Assembly: GCA_937141935.1 (NCBI GenBank)
Contig: CAKZQS010000010.1
Location: 1 to 45,814 of the forward strand
Length of the DNA stretch: 45,814 nucleotides
From: an uncultured Ectothiorhodospiraceae bacterium
Lineage (GTDB): Bacteria; Pseudomonadota; Gammaproteobacteria; Nevskiales; Oceanococcaceae
Direction of reading: 5' to 3'
Shown here in pieces: positions 41,146 through 45,814 of this stretch (positions are counted from its first letter, which is position 1; each line of letters starts with the position of its first letter). The translations under genes were made by a program, and so were the position numbers. The notes under the pieces were generated by a model, which was not told the origin of the DNA, did not search any database, and saw only the letters and a list, made by a program, of their open reading frames with translations.

Positions 41146-41943
41146 TTGACCAAGCCCATCATTCCCTGGCCGGGTGGCAAGCGCCGCCTGGTCGCACCCA
41201 TCATTTCCACGTTCCCCGAGCACCGCACCTATGTCGAGCCCTTCTGCGGCGCCGCGGCCATCTTTCTCGCGAAGCCCCCGGCACGGGTGGAAGTGCTCAA
41301 CGACTTTAATGGCGAGTTGACCAACCTTTACAGGGTCATCAAACATCACCCCAATGAGCTAGCAACGCAGTTTCGATGGGCACTCAATTCACGCCGGATG
41401 TTCGAGTGGGCTCAAGCGACCCCCACCGAGATCCTGACCGACATTCAGCGCGCGGCGCGGTTCTTCTACCTGCAAAAGCTGGCCTTCGGGGGAAAGGTCA
41501 CGAGCCAAACGTTCGGGTACGCCCCGTCGTCACCGCCCCGCCTGAACTTGATGCGACTCGAAGAGGACATCAGTGAGCTGCATCTGCGGTTGGCCACCGT
41601 CTACATCGAAGACGGCTGCTGGCAGAAGTGCGTGGCCCGCTACGACCGACCCGAGACGCTCTTCTTCTGCGATCCGCCCTACTGGGAAACCGCCGGGTAC
41701 GGCACGCCGTTCCCGTGGGAGCAGTACATCGCCCTGGAGGTATTCATGCGCGAGTCCCAAGGCACGGTCATCACGACCCTCAACGACCACCCCGCCATTC
41801 GCGAACTATTCGCGGGCTACGACCTCGCGCCAATCGACATCCAATACACTGCCGCTGGCGGACACAAGGCCAAGCCGGCAAAGGAACTCATCATTCGCAA
41901 AAAAATGCCGTCGCAATCTAAACGCAAAACCGTCTCAAAATAA
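41146..41943 (+). CDS. D12-class adenine-N6 DNA methyltransferase
   Basis: The 265-residue product is a Dam-like methyltransferase. The SAM-binding N-terminal PWPGGKRR (7-14) and EPFCGAAAIF (31-40) and the catalytic DPPY (176-179, in FFCDPPYWE) are intact. It starts at TTG 41146 with AAGGAG seven bases upstream. The length matches D12-type phage enzymes. It is the last phage gene and stops 13 bp before the right end, the place where Mu carries its DNA-modification gene mom. It probably protects phage DNA from host restriction. Target sequence is unknown. GC is lower than in the tail genes, suggesting later acquisition. Confidence 0.93.
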   Translation: MTKPIIPWPGGKRRLVAPIISTFPEHRTYVEPFCGAAAIFLAKPPARVEVLNDFNGELTNLYRVIKHHPNELATQFRWALNSRRMFEWAQATPTEILTDIQRAARFFYLQKLAFGGKVTSQTFGYAPSSPPRLNLMRLEEDISELHLRLATVYIEDGCWQKCVARYDRPETLFFCDPPYWETAGYGTPFPWEQYIALEVFMRESQGTVITTLNDHPAIRELFAGYDLAPIDIQYTAAGGHKAKPAKELIIRKKMPSQSKRKTVSK

Positions 41944-41956
41944 TCGGCGCGCTACA
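41908..41956. repeat. Prophage right end and inner transposase site
   Basis: Read inward from 41956, the end is TGTAGCGCGCCGATTATTTTG. The TTAGATTGCGACGG site lies at 41921-41908, 35 bp from the end, and matches the left-end site except at one base. The inner site is inside the methyltransferase C-terminal codons, so the coding sequence and the recombination site are shared. Confidence 0.8.
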
Positions 41957-42051
41957 TTTTATCGGGGGAGGTTCACGTTTGACCCGCCACCCACTTTTGC
42001 TGTCGCAAAAGCGGGCGTCGCCTCAAACGCACCTGAGCTCAGGCGTTGGGC
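41957..42051 (+). repeat. attC site 1, 5' side lost or degenerate
   Basis: From about 41967 to 42051 it matches attC2 and attC3 closely (GTTTGACCCGCC, the CTTTTGC/GCAAAAG hairpin, CTCAAACGCACCTGA, and core GTTGGGC at 42045-42051). The 5' part that should hold R'' (nnnnAAC) is replaced by the sequence next to the phage end. The expected R'' position coincides with the phage terminus. L'' is also altered (GGAGGTTCACG instead of GCAGGTGACG). Confidence 0.75.
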
Positions 42052-43004
42052 GCCTCGTGAAAGGTAGGCTCAGATTTTGAGCCTGTTGGCGAATAGGCTT
42101 CCCCTCAGGAACCTAGAGGGGGAGTTAAGTTGTGAGTGATCAATCAAATTCTTTGAGCGAGGTGGTACAGCCGGATCTTCAGAAACTGAAAAGGCGTCTT
42201 GCTTCGGAAGGGTTGAGCAGTGTCGAGGCCATGGGCTATGAAAGATACTTACGTTCAACGCTCTGGAAGACGATTCGGGGGTGGGTGCTTGAGCGAGACA
42301 AGAAAACCTGCCAAGTCTGCCTTCATAAAAGTTGGAATCCTACAAAGGATGGAATGGATGTTCATCATCGTGACTATGAACTCGACACCTTAGAAGGTAA
42401 GAACTCATCCGCGTTGATTGCGCTTTGTCGCAAGTGTCATGAACGAGTTGAATACTTCCCCAACGGTAATAAGCGCACTTCTTTGCCGGAGAAAGACGCA
42501 GAGCTCGAGCGCCTTCAGGAGCTCCACAGAGCCATAGTCACTGAAGGAATGCCGCTCGCGATGGAAATAAAGACAACATCCAAGCGCGTGCGCGTTATTC
42601 TCGATTATGTCGGGCCAGCAGAGTTCTTGGAGTTCTATTCCTTGGGGTCATTGGCGACCGGGGTTGTGTTGGATTTCTTCGTAAAATTTCGCGAAGAGTT
42701 GCGGCTGCCGCTACCCTTTGCCCGTCACAAGCTTAAGCAGAGAAGTGGGGCTAACGTCATAAGCCGAAAAACGAACAAGAAGGTATTGAACGCTAAGCTT
42801 GATGAAGGCAGGGCTATTTTTTCCCAACCTACAGACACCGGTTACGACATTTACCACCACATAATGGATTATGTTTCTGAAAACCAATCTTGGAAGATTG
42901 ATCATGGAGGCGCCCAACAAATCTCTGCAGGTGACATTTGACCCGCCACCCATTCTTGCTGCCGCAAAAACGGGCGTCGCCTCAAATGCACCTGAGTTCA
43001 GGCG
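42046..43004 (+). mobile_element. Integron gene cassette 1 (HNH)
   Basis: The unit runs from the core GTTGGGC of attC1 to that of attC2. Its first 12 bases (GTTGGGCGCCTC) are perfectly complementary to its final R'' region (GAGGCGCCCAAC, 42907-42918), the signature of a cassette's own R'/R'' pair. It carries one gene in the standard orientation with its attC downstream. Confidence 0.85.
42132..42941 (+). CDS. HNH endonuclease-family protein in cassette 1
   Basis: This 269-residue protein starts at GTG 42132 with GGAG upstream. Residues about 45-105 form an HNH nuclease module: CQVC, MDVHHRDYEL with the histidine pair, then LCRKCHERVE. The rest (after 110) is helical with GPAEFLEFYSLGSLATGVVLDFF and a basic C-terminus. 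The last residues and stop codon lie inside attC2, a normal cassette feature. GC is near 48%, unlike the phage. Probably a DNA-targeting defence or selfish nuclease. The partner or target is not visible. Confidence 0.8.
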   Translation: MSDQSNSLSEVVQPDLQKLKRRLASEGLSSVEAMGYERYLRSTLWKTIRGWVLERDKKTCQVCLHKSWNPTKDGMDVHHRDYELDTLEGKNSSALIALCRKCHERVEYFPNGNKRTSLPEKDAELERLQELHRAIVTEGMPLAMEIKTTSKRVRVILDYVGPAEFLEFYSLGSLATGVVLDFFVKFREELRLPLPFARHKLKQRSGANVISRKTNKKVLNAKLDEGRAIFSQPTDTGYDIYHHIMDYVSENQSWKIDHGGAQQISAGDI

Positions 43005-43010
43005 TTCGGC
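42912..43010 (+). repeat. attC site 2
   Basis: This 99-bp imperfect palindrome has R'' GCCCAAC (42912-42918), L'' GCAGGTGAC, paired TTTGA/TCAAA and AGGTG/CACCT arms, a GCCGC-loop hairpin centre, and R' GTTCGGC (43004-43010). Same length as attC3 and closely similar, indicating one integron's cassette family. Confidence 0.88.
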
Positions 43011-44127
43011 GTCATGATTGGCGACCTATTCACCGAGTGGCGTGCACACCTAAGCGAGCGCCTAAGCAATCCGGTGCTGGGTCCGTTTACTGCCGGCTGG
43101 GTGGCTTGGAACTGGAGGTTCATTGCGGTTTTGTTCTTCAGCGACAAGTCCATCGAGGAGAAAATCACGTACATAGACGCTAACTACATTGGACTCACAG
43201 ACCTGCTCCTTGTCCCCGCATTGTTCGCGCTTGCTTTTGCAATACTGATGCCGTGGGTAACGTTGGGTATGCAACACATCCAGGATGGCGCAATTAGCCG
43301 CCGCAAAAGGGCCAAGCTCAAGCAGGATACAGACTACTTGCGAGCATCTATCGACAGAGCGGAAGCACAAGCGGCTCTGAACGGAATTTTGGCCCAGGAT
43401 GAAATTGCACGACGCCAGAAGCAAGAACTAGAAGCGCGGCAAGCTGAGATAGAGCATAAGCGGAGTGAAGCCGCCAAGCAGTTGGAGGAAGCTGAGGCAG
43501 AGTTGGAGCGACAGCGTCATGAATATGAAGCACGATCGGATAAAGACAATGAGGCCGCGAAGGCTCAGAGAGAAGAATTAGACCGCCTCAAAGCCGAGTT
43601 GATATCCCAACAAGAGCGCTCTGAGATGGCTATGGACGCCGCCCGGCGAGAGCTGGAGGAACGACGACGAGAACTAGATCGAAGATCCGATAAGCGGGTA
43701 TCGTCAACGTACTCCGATAAAAAGCTTATTGAGTTCCTCGTAATGGGCGCATTCAGGCTATATCACAATCCGGCGGCAGGAATGGAGCGTTCGAAGATAA
43801 TCCGCTTCGATCGGTCGGGGAGAATCTCGCGAGGCCGCAATAGCAACGAGCACAGTTGGCGAGTGGAGAATGGCCGACTTGAGTTGGTTCAGGCGGACGG
43901 CGAGGTTCATAGCCGTTTCCACTACATACCTGAGAGCAAGATTTTTCTACTCACAGGAGATTCAGACCTAAAAAGCGCGCCTGGGCAATTCATAATCCCA
44001 GAAGTTCCGAAGCAAACGAAGGAACCGGAATGACGCCGAACAAAACGTTGCAGGTGACGTTTGACCCGCCGCCTATTTTTGCTTTCGCAAAAACAGTCGT
44101 AGCCTCAAACGCACCTGAACGTAGGCG
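43005..44127 (+). mobile_element. Integron gene cassette 2 (coiled-coil membrane protein)
   Basis: The cassette begins GTTCGGCGTCAT and ends ATGACGCCGAAC (44030-44041), complementary over 12 bases. The gene fills nearly the whole cassette, with its ATG four bases after the core. Confidence 0.85.
43014..44033 (+). CDS. Two-TM protein with long coiled coil (cassette 2)
   Basis: The 339-residue product has an N-terminal GDLFTEWRAHLSERLSNPVLG leader helix, membrane helices around WVAWNWRFIAVLFF and LLLVPALFALAFAILMPWV, then about 130 residues of coiled coil rich in Glu, Arg, Lys and Gln. A C-terminal globular domain of about 100 residues begins near FLVMGAFRLYHNPAAGM and holds several strands (IIRFDRSGRISRGR, RLELVQADGEVHSRFHYI). 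This sensor-coil-membrane layout is common in abortive infection proteins. No named family is recognised. Confidence 0.75.
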   Translation: MIGDLFTEWRAHLSERLSNPVLGPFTAGWVAWNWRFIAVLFFSDKSIEEKITYIDANYIGLTDLLLVPALFALAFAILMPWVTLGMQHIQDGAISRRKRAKLKQDTDYLRASIDRAEAQAALNGILAQDEIARRQKQELEARQAEIEHKRSEAAKQLEEAEAELERQRHEYEARSDKDNEAAKAQREELDRLKAELISQQERSEMAMDAARRELEERRRELDRRSDKRVSSTYSDKKLIEFLVMGAFRLYHNPAAGMERSKIIRFDRSGRISRGRNSNEHSWRVENGRLELVQADGEVHSRFHYIPESKIFLLTGDSDLKSAPGQFIIPEVPKQTKEPE

Positions 44128-44133
44128 TTAGAA
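44035..44133 (+). repeat. attC site 3
   Basis: 99-bp site with R'' GCCGAAC (44035-44041), L'' GCAGGTGACG, the TTTGA/TCAAA arms, the ATTTTTGC/GCAAAAAC hairpin at its centre, and R' GTTAGAA (44127-44133). It is the second intact attC. Confidence 0.88.
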
Positions 44134-44161
44134 GGCGGAGAAACTTTAGGAGAATCGTGAA

Positions 44162-44806
44162 ATGTCTAACCTTCCTTACGTTACAGCTACAGGAACACTT
44201 GAAACGATGCTGGAGAAAATCAAGGCTGCATCAGTTCCAGATAAGTTCTCCCAGGATTTCGTAGCTACCAAACTCGCGATGAAGGGCGGCACGGCCCGCG
44301 CAACAATCCCATTTATAAAAAAGATGGGGCTTGTAAATACAGATGGAAGTCCTACGGAACGTTATCGGGAATTCCGCAATCCCCACAAATCAGGGCAGGC
44401 TATTGCGGCTGCCATGCGAGATGTCTACGCCCCGTTGTTTGAAATGAACGAGGGTGCATATAAGCTCGATAACACCAAGCTGAAGGGGCTTATCGTCGAA
44501 GCGACTGGCGCAGAAGCTGGTTCGGCAGCTGTTCAAAAGACCGTCTCAACCTTTGTGGCTTTGAAGGCCCTTGCGAAGTTCGACTCAACCCCAAAAAAAA
44601 TGGAGGTAGAACCCCGCGCTACACACGAAACGATCTCTCAGAACCAGACTCCTGCACCCCAGATGCCACAGATATCAGGTGGGGCTCGAACAACTGAAGG
44701 TATCAATCTTTCTTACACCATCAATCTGAATTTGCCAGCCACAACCGATATAGAAGTGTTTCACGCGATCTTCAAAAGCTTGAAGCAGCACCCTCTGCAG
44801 GATTGA
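44162..44806 (+). CDS. DUF5343 protein (cassette 3)
   Basis: This 214-residue protein has an N-terminal DUF5343 domain: LPYVTATGTLETMLEKIKAA, DKFSQDFVATKLAMKGGTARATIPFIKKMGLV, then ADGSPT-type loop (NTDGSPTERY) and RNPHKSGQAIAAAM. This resembles a winged-helix DNA- or protein-binding unit. The C-terminus has a linker and a beta-strand-helix end (INLSYTINLNLPATTDIEVFHAIFKSL). The stop overlaps the next gene region, so the two are co-translated. Probably the regulatory or sensing partner of the HEPN protein. Confidence 0.85.
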   Translation: MSNLPYVTATGTLETMLEKIKAASVPDKFSQDFVATKLAMKGGTARATIPFIKKMGLVNTDGSPTERYREFRNPHKSGQAIAAAMRDVYAPLFEMNEGAYKLDNTKLKGLIVEATGAEAGSAAVQKTVSTFVALKALAKFDSTPKKMEVEPRATHETISQNQTPAPQMPQISGGARTTEGINLSYTINLNLPATTDIEVFHAIFKSLKQHPLQD

Positions 44807-44808
44807 GC

Positions 44809-45393
44809 ATGAATCCTGCAAGCGCTGTACGTTCATTTGCCATGAGCAACATGCTCTTGGAAGCTGAGCTCGACAAAGTGGAAGAGAGGTATCAGATAGA
44901 CCTCGGGCGAGGAACCGGTGCCGGAAGCAAGATTGAGGATGCGTACTATCCACAGTTCGATTCGGCTTTGAGGTCTGAAGCGAAACGAATGTCTAGGCAT
45001 TACGAAGTATTTTATTGCCTAGAAAAAACCATTCGGCAGATGATTGTCGATATCTTTGAGGCCTCAGGAGATGCCAACTGGTGGGAAAACCTGGTCCCAG
45101 AGCAAGTCAAGCAGAATGTAAAAAAGAGTATCAAGCGGGAAAATGAGGCCGCGGTCACTCCGAGGTCATCGGACCCCATTGATTACACAACATTTGGTGA
45201 GCTTAGCGAAATAATCAAAGCAAACTGGGGACTCTTCGGTGGTGCCGTCTTTAATGACATCAAAGCGATGGAAAAGGTGATGTCTAACCTTAATTCTCTA
45301 AGGAATCCAATTGCTCATTGCTCGCCGTTGGCAGAAGATGAGGTGCTGAGGCTAGATCTCAGTTTGAGAGATTGGTTTCGGATCATGACGTAA
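44809..45393 (+). CDS. Swt1-like HEPN-domain protein (cassette 3)
   Basis: The 194-residue product is helical with a C-terminal HEPN motif RNPIAH (R165-H170, Rx4H) in NSLRNPIAHCSPLAEDEVLRL. That is the catalytic signature of HEPN ribonucleases used in toxin-antitoxin and anti-phage systems. The mid region (YEVFYCLEKTIRQMIVDIFE) suits a Swt1-type HEPN fold. Start ATG 44809 has AGGA upstream. A TTG at 44803 adds two residues. Pairing with DUF5343 suggests a two-gene effector and regulator module. Confidence 0.82.
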   Translation: MNPASAVRSFAMSNMLLEAELDKVEERYQIDLGRGTGAGSKIEDAYYPQFDSALRSEAKRMSRHYEVFYCLEKTIRQMIVDIFEASGDANWWENLVPEQVKQNVKKSIKRENEAAVTPRSSDPIDYTTFGELSEIIKANWGLFGGAVFNDIKAMEKVMSNLNSLRNPIAHCSPLAEDEVLRLDLSLRDWFRIMT

Positions 45394-45404
45394 GTGCCGC
45401 CGCC

Positions 45405-45450
45405 TTCTAACAACATGCTGCAAGGGACGCGGCAGTTTCTTCGGTTCAGT
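45405..45450 (+). repeat. attC site 4, interrupted
   Basis: It starts with R'' TTCTAAC (45405-45411) and then GCTGCAAGGGACGCGGCAG, an L'' arm of a different attC family from the upstream three. The 3' half and R' core are missing because IS3-like DNA begins near 45450. Confidence 0.65.
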
Positions 45451-45814
45451 AGACACCCTCATCTAGCGAATGAGGATGTCGAGCATGCCCAGACCAGGAC
45501 CTAGGACCACGTTCCGCTACAGCGAAGAATTCAAGGCTACGGCCGTGCGGCTGAGCCAGCTTGAGGGCGTTGCGGTGCAGGACGTCGCCCACTCGCTTGC
45601 GATTCACCCCTATATGTTGTCTCGTTGGCGCAAGCAGGCGAGGGAGGGTGTGATCGTGACGAAGGGTGTGGACGTGGATGCGGGTGTGGCGGCGGAGCTC
45701 AAGGAGCTTCGCCGGATCAAGAAGGACTACGAGCGTCTGCAGCTCGAGCATGCCCTTTTAAAAAAAGCCATCGCGTTCACTTCCGAACGAAAGGCGATGT
45801 CTTCGCCTTCATCC
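45451..45814 (+). mobile_element. IS3-family insertion sequence, left portion
   Basis: An IS3-type OrfA and its leader occupy the right edge of the window, which cuts the element. The exact left inverted repeat is not certain. GACACCCTCAT / ATGAGGATGTC near 45452-45480 forms an inverted repeat just inside the boundary. Confidence 0.8.
45485..45814 (+). CDS. IS3-family transposase OrfA (partial at window edge)
   Basis: The visible 110 residues form the HTH_Tnp_1 domain: RYSEEFKATAVRLSQ, VQDVAHSLAIHPYMLSRWRKQ, then a leucine-zipper-like helix (ELKELRRIKKDYERLQLEHALLKKAI). A run of seven A (about 45760-45766) in the LLKK codons is the usual -1 frameshift signal. After it the -1 frame reads DVFAFI, the expected start of OrfB. 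OrfAB fusion transposase is therefore likely. Confidence 0.9.
   Translation, partial: MPRPGPRTTFRYSEEFKATAVRLSQLEGVAVQDVAHSLAIHPYMLSRWRKQAREGVIVTKGVDVDAGVAAELKELRRIKKDYERLQLEHALLKKAIAFTSERKAMSSPSS

Larger units (their letters stand above)
59..41956. mobile_element. Mu-like transposable prophage, complete
   Basis: Both ends read TGTAGCG inward (59-65 on plus, 41956-41950 on minus) and share an inner TTAGATTGnGACGG site (90-103 and 41908-41921). Such repeats are expected of MuA-type transposase-binding ends. Between them are a DDE transposase, a MuB-type ATPase, GemA, a Mor-type activator, lysis genes, Mu-family terminase, portal and F proteins, protease/scaffold, capsid and a siphovirus-type tail with a 1160-aa tape measure. 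All modules are intact, so the element may be viable. Its organisation differs from Mu: transposition, lysis, terminase, portal and F genes run leftward from about 18.4 kb, and repressor, protease, capsid and tail genes run rightward. The ends are inferred from sequence symmetry and no target-site duplication is visible. Confidence 0.93.
44128..45450 (+). mobile_element. Integron gene cassette 3 (DUF5343 + HEPN), end interrupted
   Basis: The cassette opens GTTAGAAGGCGG and its R'' end is CCGCCTTCTAAC (45400-45411), a perfect 12-base complement. The rest of its attC is cut off by the IS3-like element, so it cannot be excised normally. It carries two overlapping genes, which is unusual for a cassette. 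Confidence 0.8.

Noticed and set aside
42001-44133. Repeated 80-100 bp blocks considered as a CRISPR array
   Set aside because: Only three or four copies about 1 kb apart with genes between them, palindromic attC structure and complementary cassette ends. They are integron recombination sites.

Overview
The window is dominated by a complete Mu-like (transposable, saltovirus-type) prophage at about 59-41956. To its right lie an integron gene-cassette array (about 41957-45450) and the start of an IS3-family insertion sequence (to the right edge). The phage DNA is very GC-rich with strong GC3 bias. The cassettes are visibly lower in GC and were acquired from elsewhere. A GC-rich proteobacterium, probably a gammaproteobacterium carrying a chromosomal integron, is the best guess for the host. 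No host housekeeping gene is visible, so this stays tentative.

Prophage ends: both termini start TGTAGCG when read inward, and both carry the same inner site (TTAGATTGnGACGG) 31-35 bp inside the end. The left end is at 59 and the right end at 41956. No 5-bp target duplication flanks them, which suggests a rearrangement after integration.

Left arm (minus strand, 18382 down to 421): a tightly coupled early operon encodes a Ner/gp16-like DNA-binding protein, an AT-hook protein, the MuA-type DDE transposase, the MuB-type ATPase, an HD phosphohydrolase, DUF3164, GemA, a Mor-type activator and a BRO antirepressor. It is followed by lysis genes (transglycosylase, 3TM holin), a TraR/DksA zinc finger, DUF1804, large terminase, DUF935 portal and an F-type head protein. 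A plus-strand zinc/membrane moron (7784-8299) is embedded in this arm and shares overlapping divergent promoters with the lysis operon.

Right arm (plus strand, 18462-40991): a LexA/CI-type repressor with two HTH domains is followed by three lysogeny cargo genes, the last two resembling a RexA/RexB exclusion pair. Then come protease with nested scaffold, decoration and capsid proteins, head completion proteins, tail tube, a 1160-aa tape measure, and the tail hub and fibres. The tail is siphovirus-like (B3/D3112 type). A D12-class adenine methyltransferase sits 13 bp from the right end, in the position Mu uses for mom. Relative to Mu, the whole block repressor-to-F is inverted with respect to the protease-to-tail block, so head genes are split over two divergent transcripts.

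Integron array: four attC sites (one truncated at its 5' side next to the phage end, one interrupted before the IS) bound three cassettes. They encode an HNH nuclease, a two-TM coiled-coil protein, and a DUF5343 plus HEPN (Swt1-like) pair. Each cassette begins and ends with 12-bp complementary ends, diagnostic of integron cassettes. All look like candidate anti-phage or selfish cargo.
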